DNA from: Apostichopus californicus
Taxonomy: Eukaryota; Echinodermata; Holothuroidea; Aspidochirotida; Stichopodidae
Reading direction: 5' to 3'
DNA length: 31,879 nt
Assembly (NCBI GenBank): GCA_020650975.1
Contig: JAIPMN010007718.1
Location: 1-31,879, forward strand
In this document: one piece after another, positions 1 to 11,900 of the stretch
How the letters are laid out: each line of letters begins with the position of its first letter
Position numbering within the stretch: position 1 is the stretch's first letter
Made by a program: the position numbers and the translations under genes
Notes under the pieces: model-generated
Database searches by the model: none
Told to the model about the DNA's origin: nothing
The model's input: only the letters and a program-made list of their open reading frames with translations

Positions 1-108
1 GAAAATTTTCCAAAGGGGAGGGGGCACCCCCTCCCCTTAGACCCCTCCCCCATATCACTCTAATGCCACTTTGGCCCCTCCCAAACAAAGGCCCTGGATC
101 CGCCAGTG
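1..108 (-). mobile_element. end of a hAT-like DNA element, cut by the window edge
   Basis: Read on the minus strand, the sequence starting at 108 begins CACTGGCGGATCCAGG, the form of terminus common to many hAT-type non-autonomous elements in marine animals. It continues into a G/C-run-rich body (ggggag and ccctccc blocks at 15-55). The other end lies outside the window, so the target-site duplication cannot be tested; the eight bases just outside are atgggaac. The class rests only on the terminal motif. Confidence 0.45.
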
Positions 109-663
109 ATGGGAACTAGAAGATGTGAAAGCCTTCTAGTACTATACATGCTCATAGTTCATCTAAAGTATATTTACACACGGCCTACAAACACACCAAA
201 GTTTCATGTTTATTTTATTTGTCATTCACTGAATTTTGTTTCAGATGATTTGCAATTGGATGTGTTCACTGATTCGATATAACTTGGTTCTGTGGGCCGC
301 ATACATATCGACTTGAATCCTTTGACATCACATCTGTATATTTCCGTATAACTGGATCTATATACTAGTACATGTGGAGTGTAGACTTACACCTAGTTTC
401 TTACTCACTAAATGTTTGGTATCATTTTCAAACATATTTTTGATGATTGGATCCAATATGACCTTCACGATCTACTTTAAGCCCGTCAACCTCTCCGTCT
501 AAAAGGTCCACCCCCGTCCCTCCCTCTTATGCCACAGAACTTGAGCAAAGTGTAACAGTTTCTGCTGCAAGTATTTCACAGCTCCTATCGGCTACAGATG
601 TTTTCAAGCCACGGAAAAGTCAATATTTTTAAAATCCGGTTCGTAAATAAACAATAGGAATAT

Positions 664-676
664 GTTGCCTAGCAAC
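664..676 (+). promoter_or_regulatory. RFX X-box-like motif GTTGCCTAGCAAC
   Basis: The 13 bases form an imperfect palindrome, GTTGCC-T-AGCAAC, matching the X-box consensus RYYNYY(N1-3)RRNRAC bound by RFX factors that switch on ciliary genes. A GGAA (Ets-like) core, ccggaa, follows 5 bases later. It is about 1.3 kb upstream of the first coding ATG but close to where a spliced 5' UTR exon could begin. The motif match is seen directly; its function is inferred. Confidence 0.5.
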
Positions 677-1930
677 CGAACCGGAATTTATCATACACTA
701 AAAATTATGGAAGTAATCGTAGTGGATTTGACACTATATAGCACAGTGTTGTGGAGCCCGTATACTAGCAAAGGGCGTCAGACAGTATAAAAACTAGCAA
801 ATCAAATAGGTCAGCAAATTCTACCACCATATTGTGGTCACTTGCATTTGGTGCCATAGCAATAGTGTAAACGTTAAATTGCAATAGCCTATACACATAT
901 CATGTATGGTGAACTGTCGCGAATTCCAGCGAGATCAAGCAGTCGACCATTGTGAAATGTCAGTCAATATTACAAGAACATCAGGATCTAAGAAAAAGAG
1001 AGACTTTGTATTCATCTACGCTGCTAATTTAAGTGTATGTAGACCGATCCGAAGGTTGACGACAGTCTCTTTTGATGGTAGGACTATATTCAGAGGGAAA
1101 ATATTGTAGCGTTTTATATGGTGCAGTGTAAATGATATCCTAGTGTAACTAGCCTACATATGCATTTGTGTTACTGAACATTGTTAACCCTAGTCACTCT
1201 TAGGCGTTAGCCCATAAATGATAAAGTTTATGAATAGCTTTAGTTTAGTAGAAAAAAAGGGCCAGGAGTCACAATCAAGGACCCTATGGGAGACAAAAAA
1301 CTGAAGACATAAGAAATCAGACCCAATTACAATGCTTAAAGTGCTTTTCCAAAGCATTCTTAAACCCATTCACACTAGGCCTACTTGCAAGTACAATAGT
1401 TGGCATCAGTTAACATACTAGTTAGGTCTACTGCAGCCTACAAAATTAGTTTACCATGAAAACTGTACGGTTTAGGCCTATCCACAACTAGGTATAGGCC
1501 TTTAAGTACCACAACAAAGGCTAAATTAGGCCTAGGTATGAATGTAAATATGGGCAACACCAAAAAATATTTTCCCCTAAAAAAAGAAGTCATGGGTCAT
1601 TGTTCATAATGTGATGGCTCTGATGCAAAATGCAGTCAAATAGAGCACGTACTGCATCCCTTTTGTTTAAAATCCAGAAATCAAAAACAAAGTTGTGACA
1701 AAATGTGCAAGGTTACCAAGGCATAGGAAATGTGTTTTAAAACATCTGGTGCATTTTTCTACCCCTAATAACAAAATACCCCTAACAATACAATTTTTCA
1801 AATACCAGATAGTACTTGTTTGGCTTAGTGTAACAATGAATTGAACCGTAAATTATATTAATATGCCTTTTTGTGTTTTGTTCAATTTTAGCCTTGTCTG
1901 GTAAATTTACTAGCGCTTGAATATTTTGAT

Positions 1931-1938
1931 TGACGTCA
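1931..1938. promoter_or_regulatory. perfect cAMP-response element TGACGTCA
   Basis: This is an eight-base palindromic CRE (context ttgacgtcaa) 29 bases before the start codon and 39 bases after a possible 3' splice site. If transcription starts upstream it would lie in the 5' UTR; otherwise it could be a proximal promoter site for CREB/ATF factors. Confidence 0.35.
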
Positions 1939-1967
1939 ATACAAGTTTGCTCAGGAATCACAGAACA

Positions 1968-2993
1968 ATGGCAACTATTCCAGTGCAACCTCATACCGGG
2001 ACTCCAACCATCTTTGGAAATATAGAAGAAAAGAATGTCACTTTTCTTATTGATACCTCTGGGAGTATGTACTCCTACCTACCAGTGGTAAAAGAACATC
2101 TTTTGGAAGCGTTGCTAACCAGATCATTCAAGGAAAAGGATACCATGTTCAACATTGTACAGTTTAACTCCACTGTCAGCCCATGGGCGGACAAAATGGT
2201 CAAATGCACCCCCCAGACGGTCACAGTAGCCGGTGAGTGGTTAAGAAGTTTGGAATGCAGCACTGGTACCAACACTCTGGATGCTCTTGTCGTGGCACAC
2301 TCTGATAAAATCTGCGAAGCCGTTTACCTGGTCACAGACGGACTGCCAGACCAGGGACCTGAAAGCATTCTTCGAGAAATTGCAAAAGTAGGTCAGGGTC
2401 GACCGATCCATTGTATCTATCTGGTGGGTGCCTCCGCCGATACTCCTGCTCATGACTTTTTGGAAAGTTTGGCCGTTCAGACTGCCGGTACGTTCCACCT
2501 GATGTCTCTGTCCCAAAGGGGTGACGTGGAGAGAGTCACAGCGGTGGTCAAGGCCGACCATGCTGGACATCGCATTAACAACCCTGTCTATACAACTCAG
2601 GTTCCCATATCGTCTGGACTAGGGCTGCCTACCGTTTCATCGGCGACTTTGAAAGAAGACCATTCTGAAATCAACCGGCCTGAACTCGTCCGGGAATCGT
2701 CCTCTGGCGACCCAACGAAGCCAGTCAAATATTGCAGTGTGAGGACTTCAGTCGATCACAACCCGATGTTGCACGGAGAATCGTATACTGCACCGATGAC
2801 GTACATGGCACCATCAAAGGTTGTGCAATATCCAGAAACCACCTGGGAGGCTTACAGACCCCCTAGAGTGGTGAGGAGGCTGGTGGCACACTCTAGCCCA
2901 TTGGCAGCAGATAAAGGGCTCATCCAAGGTATGAGAGTTGTCGCCAAGAGGGACCGCGATGGTTACTACTGTCCCGGGACACTAACAGAAGAG
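1968..2993 (+). CDS. exon 1: VWA domain and start of DUF4537
   Basis: The start is the ATG at 1968 (context acaATGg, a good initiation context); the frame is open further upstream but has no other ATG. The exon encodes 342 residues. The VWA core NVTFLIDTSGSM is at residues 23-34, STGTNTLDAL at 98-107 and LVTDG at 121-125, so all MIDAS metal ligands are present. The last ~22 residues (GMRVVAKRDRDGYYCPG...) begin the DUF4537 fold. The donor is gaag|gtgaat style: exon ...GAG, intron GTGAAT from 2994, phase 0. Confidence 0.88.
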
Positions 2994-5900
2994 GTGAATA
3001 TATTTAAGTAAAATGAGTATAAGTACTAACAGTACAGAGCTCATTCAGCAACTGACAACTCGAAGATCTTTAATTTATGTATTAACTCTGTCAAGTTTTG
3101 TGTGCATTTATAGTCATATACATTACAGTTGCATATGAAATGACTTTATATACAACTGTTGATGTTAATTCTTTAAGAAAGTTTTAAATGATTTCCCCTC
3201 AAAAAACATGGATAGAAATAAATCATGGAAAAACAGTCTTCTAAATAGCAAAGTATGTTGTCACACAGTTTTTGCTGTTAATATATTAGTAATAGAAGGT
3301 ATGACCTTGCTTTAATCTTGAATAAACTGGTCTTCCCTTTGTCTGGCAAGCAAAAAGTTGTCAAATTAGACTACTGGACAGACATAGCTTTCTCCTCGAG
3401 CAAGGATCTATGGGCTATGTTGATAAAATCAAATTAGAAAAGAAACATGTTCTATTTCGTGCATCACATTTGGTTTTCACATTCTAGTTACTGCACATCA
3501 AGGGATAAAATGTGATTTTTCATTTTTTTTTTCATTTCAGGTTTGTCCTCAACGAACAGTATTAATTACTTTTGACCGCGACCCTAACGGACCTAAGCAG
3601 CAGCATCAAGCTCAGGAAACGGGGCTATACAATATAATTGCCTATAATGATGCTATGCGCCATACAATAACCCCTGGGGACAAGGTCTTAACACCCTGGG
3701 AGAAGGAGGCCTACCGGATGGCACCGGGAATTGTCCTAGAGGGGATTGAAGGCCGCTCATCGGGGTGTAAGTGTTTCCATCTTTTTTGGATATAAAACAG
3801 GTCGAAAAATATATACTGTAGCACAGTATTTTACACACTGTTTGCATGCAATTGTTAGTTAAGACATAGATTACGCTATGCATTGCCACGTCCAATCACT
3901 GGTTTTCTCACAACCAAATATCCAATCCATTTTTCTGTTTACTTCCAATAAATGGCAGGCAAAAACCCTTCCTGTCTGCCAAGCAATCATGCATATGGTA
4001 CATCACACTGTAACAAAGTATTATTGTAGGCTACATCACAATGTGAAACTAACTACATAGTTATACATAATGTTAGGGATAAATTATAACAAATATAATG
4101 CAAACCATTCTCAAAGTTACTATTGTTGTTAACATTGCTAAGAAAACTAAACAAATAAATGATGTATGCTTTAAATAGCAGCCTGGTCTTAAAAGATTCT
4201 GCTCATCGCTTCCAATGGCTTCTTTCACAAGATTTGTTCAAGTCATCGACTACAGTAGTGCAGTTATACCGTGCAAATGCTATAACACAGAAAAACCTAG
4301 TGTTCTATGTAGTACAGGGAACCATTTACCTATGATAACATAGAAAAAAAAATGTAACATGGGCGAATTGCTACACAAATGTAAAAATAAATCAACATCC
4401 ATATTTCCAGAAAACCTTATTCATAAACTTCCAATTTGCTCCATGAATTATTGGAAGGGAGGGAGGGAGGAAAGGGGTGGGGGGAGGGAGGGAGGGGGAG
4501 GGAGGGGGAGGGACAAACATAGTTCTGACTGATGGAGTTGTAGTCCTGCCTTTGTAGTTGATATGCTATTGTCTTAATCTAGATCTTCAAATTTGGATTT
4601 ATTTTACTGACAGTGCATGAGAGAAAGTATAGTGGGCAAAAAACTCGATATTTTTCTTATAAAAGGAGTAAACGTCAACTGCAATCTCCGACTTTCGTCT
4701 TCACAAACTTTTTCTTCAGATATTGATGACAGCTGACAGGGTTGTAACTTGTATATGACAAGTTCATGATCCTTTACAGCATATTTGGATTTCAAAATGT
4801 GTCCTTATTCCTGACCTGATGTAGGTTAAACACTGTCTGACGAATTCTGTCCGACTTGAATTGATGCCCCGTGACGTTTTCTGTGTCATTTCTTTTCAGG
4901 CGCTGCTGACACAGAGTTTCTCATCGTGAATCTGTTTCACGGTAAGACAGAAAAAATACCCAAACAGAGAGTCGTTTGGATTCCAGGGGACCTCTATGAG
5001 AGAATCAAATTGGAGATACAGATGCCGCTAACAGCTCGTCAGTTTCTGGACCGAGCTCCTCATTATCCACCTGCCCATTCATCATTTCAACCTGGTCTCA
5101 AACCATCGTATCCCACATTTGAGGCTATAACCTCATTAGGTAACCAACATGACGTTCCGGCCTTCAGCAATGGCAGCCACCAGTACGTGTATCACGTCCA
5201 AGGTCTGAACCAGAGCGTCGTCACCAGAGATGCGATAAATGCGTTGATTCCGGGGACGAACATGACCAAAGATGAACTTCACGACAAGGTCATGAAACAG
5301 CTATCGGAGAACAGCGGTCCCAAGTTTTCAGACTCCCTGAAGTTTCGATCCAGTTTAGGGAGATCCCAGGAACTGACGGAGAGGAAGGTCTGCTTCGAAG
5401 ATAGAGCCGGGAGTCAGGAAGACAGCGGGGTCTGCTTGGAGAAGACCGAGCTGGAAGAGGAAGTTGTATCTGATTCAGGATGTGAAGAGGACCAACTAAT
5501 GGACGCAGGGGTGCAGACGCTATCTCTGGTGGATGCCGGGAGTATGACCGATTCCCTACTCTTACATACGCCGGGGTTAGAGAGGAGAATCAAAGAAAAG
5601 CCTATGTGGCATTATTGGAAGCAGACACCACAGCCTAGGTCGTCTAAGGTCAAGGTCGGCCCATTTCGGGAGACATCTCTGAGTGCCCCGGTCGAGGCTA
5701 AAGCTCAGCCCAGGTATGTGGAACCCATAGATTACGTAGGTTCCTTGTCGCAGTCGACCAATTTTAACGATCGAGACCTGGTGAAGACAGATAACGCCCA
5801 GAGAGAATGGTTGTACAGACAGCCGCTGCCACCAAGGGTGGCCTACAATCAACCACCTACTAGGAAAGAAGCTACGACCTACCAACCCAGACCATCTACG

Positions 5901-8900
5901 GCGAATCCGTCATACTTCAATTCGAGTCACGAACAAGTCACCCCTGCTTATTACGTCTACGAGCCTGTCGGTCCACCAAACAGGTCCTCCACATTTGGCA
6001 AAGTGGACCATACCATGAAGAGTGACAGGGCCCAGCTAGAGTGGATGATGAAACACCAACAACCACTGCATGTACAAGTTCCTCAAGGCCCTGGTAGACC
6101 AGTCAGTGCCTCTGTTGGCACCAGAGATATGATCAGGGAGGCCCAAGAGAAGGCCATGCTGGATAGACGCAGACTCGACGCCACGAAACGAGAGGCGCGA
6201 TGGAAGGGCAAGGAGTACGACGCACTGAGAATGAAAGAAGCTAAGGAGGAGCGGAATAGGTTAGTATCTGTGGTTCATTATGCAGAATAGGTAACCGTCT
6301 TCGGTTCATTATGTAGAATAGGTAACTGTCTTTAGTTCATTATGTGAAATAGGTAACTATCTCTGGTTCATTATATGGAATAGGTAACTATCTTCGGTTG
6401 ATGATGTAGACTAGTAACTATTAAAAATAGAACTGTCTTCGGTTTGATTATGTAGAAATAGGTAACTAAAATAGACTCGTGTTATGTGGAGTAGGTAACT
6501 GTCTACGGTTCATTATGTGGAAATAGGTAACTATTATAGACTTGTTTTGTGGAATAGGTAACTATCTTCAGTTCAATGTGCAGACTACAGTAGGTAACTA
6601 TCATAGACTCTTTATGTGGAATAAGTTACTATCTTGGGTTCAATGTGCAGACTTGGTAACTATCTTGGACTCGTTATGTGGAATAGGTAACTGTCTTAGA
6701 CTCATTATGTGGAATAGGTAACTGTTTTGGGTCATTTTGCAGAATAGGTAACTATGTGTGGTTCATTATAAAGAATTGGTATAAAATATTTTTTGGTTCA
6801 TTATACAAAATATGGTTCATTCTTCAGTCCATTACGTGCAATAGGTAGCTTATCTTTGGTTCATTATGAGGAATAGGTAACTATCTGTGGTTCATTATGT
6901 GGAATAGGTAAAGTTCTTTGATTCAATATGTGATATAGGTAACTATATTCGATTCATTATATGGAATAGGTAACTTATCTTTCAATCAATAGTGCTTAAA
7001 AACCCATGAAAGCAAGGAAAATATTATAGTGTTTGCACTTGTTGTGGCCACCATTTATTAATGTACTTGCCCACTAACACATATATCCCCTCAACCTTTG
7101 ATTGAACTAATCACAATCATGAGTATAATTGAATTAAAACTGAATTTAGTGAATCATCAGTTCTCACCTACATCAATCTATCTCTTCACCTCTCCCAAAT
7201 GTCTCAGCAACTTGACAAGTTGAAAGGCAGAAGCTGGTTTTCCCTACCGTCTAAAACATACCATTTAAATGTCGTAACTGAAACCATCTCAATACATCTT
7301 TGCCAGCCCCCATCAAATTGCCCTATTGACTCCAAAGATAATTATTCTGGTATACACCATTTACATAGTTCGCCTGGCTGCTTTAGTTTTTGATCATGAC
7401 ATCATAGGCGTAAGCTGTCACTCGGCATATTTTTGTAGTTGATGCATTACAAAGACATGCATCACATGAATTTAAACATTGCAAAAGTTTGTTTGCAAAC
7501 TTTTGTAGAACTGTACTGTATGCACAAAAGCAATTCAAAGAAAGTGATGGATGGCTTTATGCAGCCAGATGACGTTTCGATTTGTATTAATTTTCTCGTC
7601 ATACTATGATCTGAGCTTGATACTACCACACTATCCCAGGATAATTCTGCATCTTCCACAAATCAAAACCATCCTTCGATAACATCTGTCTTGGAAAAAG
7701 ACCAAAAAAAAGGTCACACAGAAAAAATGAAACTGAGAGATAATAGATTTATAGATATAATCTCACTGGTATGATGTTTGGCCTTTAAGGAACTGTGCAT
7801 CCATGTACACGTAGTAACTATAAATACATCAGGGTCATTCATGTACTGTAGTATACGGTAAAATTTTCACCATTTTTCCCAGATCTGTGACAGTTAAATA
7901 TCATACTGATGTTGCTGGCATTAAAATTGGCCCTATAGATTGCCAAGTGTGGTAAGAAGACTTTATATGTAGTGTAATCAGCTGTATGTATGTAGTATTG
8001 ACACCATGCATGCAAATTAACAACGCTCCTTTCATCTAGTTTCTGTATTTATTTATTTGATTTTTTCTGTTAAATATTTCTTCTAGTGGTAGAGCTTTTT
8101 GTGAGTTGGCCTCTTAATCTTCCTTTTTCTGTAGTGAAGAAACACTGTACTGCAGCAGTAATAGTACATGTACTAAAGTTGGTTCTAGTAATTGATCAAC
8201 ATTTTGCATCTGGCAAATTTTTATCAGATGATATGCATGCACTAAATTATGAAACTAACGTACAGTAAGAGGCTACTTCATCCTTAACTTAATTTCCAGC
8301 CAGATTAAGAGACTACAATACCTACCAATCACCATTGAGCAGGGCACTTTTGTAAGACACTCTTAATTGACATTTTGTCGCAGAGAGACTCACGCAATTA
8401 CATATAAATTTTTAATTGCTGACAACTTGTTCTTTGCTTTCAAATGACCTTGAAAATGGAATGCATTTAAAGTGGGATTCAGCTTAAGAAAATTTGACAC
8501 AAATTGTTACTTTGAAAGATTCATGTTGACATAAACCTTTCCGGAATAAAGTAAATATCTTAAGATGAATTTCATAAGATACTGAAACTCATGGAAAGTC
8601 ATTCTAGTGCCAAGTTTCTGTGATAGTTCATGGGCTAAAAAAAAGTTAGCAACCCAAAAGAATTTTCTAAAGAAAATTTTGGAATGATTAAGCCATGTTG
8701 TGTTTCGGTGTTAAAATTCTAGAATTTAATTCCTCAGTAATGGGTGATAGTAACTGGATATAATATAATACTTCCTCGAAAATAGCATTCTTGCACTGTT
8801 GGGTCTTCAAACTGTTTATGATGATCATGAAGAGGTTAATATGGTCAGTCGTATACAGTAATGTCGATTTGATGACTTTGCATCTTGAATGTTGAAACTC

Positions 8901-11900
8901 CTTTTACTTTCAATGACACTCAATCGTTATTTCAAATCATGCTTCGTTTGCATATTGTCGAGCTATATTTATTTGTCCATCTGTTTCCCACCAGAGTCCT
9001 TATCGATTCCTTCCTTGTACATAACAGCTTTCCCAAAGTGCATCTATTTTTAATTTTGCGTTGTTACTTTTGTATTGTAGATCTCTACATTCTTTGAGTA
9101 TCATTTTAGATTTTTTTTTTCAATGTTCCTTGTTGTTTTACTTTCACAGTTGAGTATAAAGTTTGGTTTATTGTCTTAAAAGGCTGCTTTTTATAAACAG
9201 TACTTAAAGTACTTATGAAAACATAACCTGAGTGACATTCAACATTGCAGAAAAATAAATTGATGAGAAGGAAAAATGTGATGTGAGTCACAGAATTCAA
9301 ACTCAAACCTGGACAACTGCAGATCAGATATTAGTTTATATGATTATAAAATTATTATTGTTGTTGTTACTGTTACTAATAAATTCTGACAGTTGTAAAG
9401 TGAGGTCATTTTGTCAGAACAACAGCTACTGTAGTATTGTGGCATCTGTAAATATCAATGCTTTTCAACCTCACAAAATATGGCTTGCACTCGTGAATGC
9501 AAGCCACAAATTTGGTTTACATTTCTTTCATTTCCATGATAGCGATGCGATTGTAGATTGTAGATTGCTGCATTTCATTTATTTGTTTTTCTACAATGTC
9601 ATTAAATAGTATAAATTGCACAAAAGTAACAAAAATTAACACGAAGAGCAATTAATTAGAGGGAACTAAAGGAAGTAATTAACTATTAAAACAAAACCAG
9701 GGGCTTGTCGAAGAGTTTCACTTGTAAAAAACTGATCAGAAAGATACAGAAAAAAGACCAACGAATGAAGGAATTCAACAGAAAGTAAACAAAGCAAACA
9801 AAACTTATTAGATAATATGAATCCCAATTTGTTAGTCCTACTTGTTCATGCAGGCTTCGAAATTTAATCAAGAGATTACAAATTGTCAGAGTTGCCGTTC
9901 AACGGGACGAGACAGAAAGTTGTACAATTCAAAGTAACCTAATTTTTTTGTATTTACTGAATATGTCGCCTGGCAGCTCTAACTTGGTGTTGTTTATAAA
10001 AAAAGGAGGGGTGGATGCTGGGGGAGGGGGGTGCTAGGGGGAGGAGGTATTGGCGACAGGAGCAAACAGTTATAGTATTTTGAGATTTACATTTAACTCA
10101 TATCATGCTAACTTGCTAAGGTTATGTTGGTGTCACTCATTTATAACACACCATGTTCATTAATACTTTCTTCAGACTGGTCTTGTTTACATGTACTTAA
10201 CACTTCAGTACTGGTCATGATTACAAGTGTATTCAAACTAAACCTCAACAGCCACAAACTAAAACAATAGATTGACTTTCTTTGTTGCTACTGCATAAAT
10301 AGGCTGGCTGCTCTAACTTGGTGTTTTTGGCAAAAAAGAAAAGAAAAACAGGTGGGTTGGGGGGAGAGTGGAGGTCAGGGGGAGAGTGGAGGAGGAGGAG
10401 GAGGAGGAAGAGGAAACAATTCTAGGATATTTACATTTTTACATAACCCATGGCATGCTTTAGTTTGCTTCAGTCATTTATATTGAACCCATTATGTTTG
10501 TATTACCTTTCTCTCAGACTGTTTTGTTTTACCCAATACTGATGATGCATCTAATGCCCTACTGTAGAACATTAGAAAATGCGTTACCACTGTTCGTACA
10601 GTATATAATTGTATACACTCCTGATCAATCGAATATATGTGGTCCCACCAATGTGACCTCTTCACATTTAATAACTCTCCAGTCTTTGGTTGGCAACATA
10701 CTGTATGACACACCAGAATTAAGTGATTTGGTAATTCTCTTGCATTGGATTTCAAGGTCACCATCGATACATACAGTTTATATAGCTATATATATATAGA
10801 TATATATTGTTTCTGTAGTTTCCAGGTACTGTACATCAAACCAATCATTTGCATTCAGAAATAGCATTTTACCTTTTTCGTAGAGGCAGGATGCTCGCAC
10901 CTTTTTCCAGAGGGAAGAGGAGGAGGCCATGGGTGGGATGAGGGAGGGGCTATGTGGGTGGAATGAGGGAAGGACTATGTGGGTGGGATTAGGGATGAGG
11001 GAAGGGCTATGTGGGTGGGATTAGGTAGGGGCAATGTGGGTGGGATGAGGGAGGCTCTGAATCAGAATTCACAAGTTCTCCTTAACAAATCTTTTTCTTC
11101 TTTTTAATTCGAAATCGAAAGGAAATTCACAGCAGACGTAATCCAGCGTGAAGCTCAACGACAAGCCATGAGCGAGAAACAGGTACAGATGACCAGCAAG
11201 GCAAAACAAGCGGTGAGTGCCAGCATCCGAAACAAAGAAGTGAGCAGGGAACAGCAGGGACGAAACAAGGAGGTGATGAGGATGGAGGCATTGACCCAGA
11301 GGCGGAGTAAAAGAGCAGAGTTGCAAACCCAGAGGAATCAAGACATTGAGGCAGCACGGACTAGGAGACAGGTAAGAATCTTCCACGACTGGTCGACAAT
11401 TTAGTCTTCCCTTGTGTTCCGTTGTGAGGTAGAAGAAAAAAAAAAAGAGAGTGGTCCCATCTGACTGCATTTTGTTGGACTGTTGAAATGCTCACCATCA
11501 TACTACAATGTGTTGAAAAATTCAACCGGTTTTCTAAGAGATTGGACCATAATGTAAACTATTAACCAACGTGGTATCAAAGGTTAAAAGTGTCATATTG
11601 GCATTTTCAGTGACAAATCATAATTCGTTTTGTTAGTATATATAATTTCTAGCATACTGTACTTCTGTTAGAGGTGTAAATGTTAATGGATAATGTATGA
11701 AAGTTGGATTAGGCTAACTCTGGCTGAGCTTGTGGCTGTCATAAGAGATATTAAAAATTTATGATTGAAGATGAAATTGTTGTGACTGTACATTGTAGCC
11801 AGCTGTTTTTGGAGAAAATTTCCAATATTCAGAATTATTTGTAAGCCATATTTGGTTATTGGGCACTGTAAAGTTGTTGCTCTTGTCGCTTAAACATCAT

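Larger units (their letters stand above)
109..1967. other. 5' flanking region and putative 5' untranslated region of the VWA/DUF4537 gene
   Basis: No coding exon is supported here. The stretch holds an X-box at 664-676, a TATA-like ctatatag near 733-740, and a cluster of taggcct words at about 1375-1535. A splice-acceptor-like pyrimidine tract ends in AG at 1890-1891. If that acceptor is used, a 5' UTR exon lies upstream and transcription may start near the X-box. A 67-codon ATG-initiated open frame at 906-1109 has no recognisable family features and is treated as chance. Confidence 0.5.
6260..11121 (+). other. intron 3 of the VWA/DUF4537 gene
   Basis: A 4.9-kb GT-AG intron. Beyond the donor-proximal minisatellite it holds AT-rich unique sequence (about 7.0-9.9 kb, with only short chance open frames), a diverged ~334-bp tandem duplication at 9960-10630, a small perfect hairpin at 9481-9506 (tggcttgca/tgcaagcca), and a G-rich minisatellite just before the acceptor. 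Confidence 0.8.

Noticed and set aside
906..1109. 67-codon ATG-initiated frame upstream of gene 1
   Set aside because: No motif, domain, signal peptide or splice context; within chance length for AT-rich DNA.
1917..1967. Upstream in-frame extension of exon 1 from a TTG
   Set aside because: Animals initiate at ATG; the ATG at 1968 has a good context, and the upstream part follows an intron-like pyrimidine tract.
6260..6290. Reading exon 3 through to the TAG at 6288 as the protein end
   Set aside because: The GTTAGT donor at 6260 joins in phase to exon 4, which continues the same basic helical sequence.
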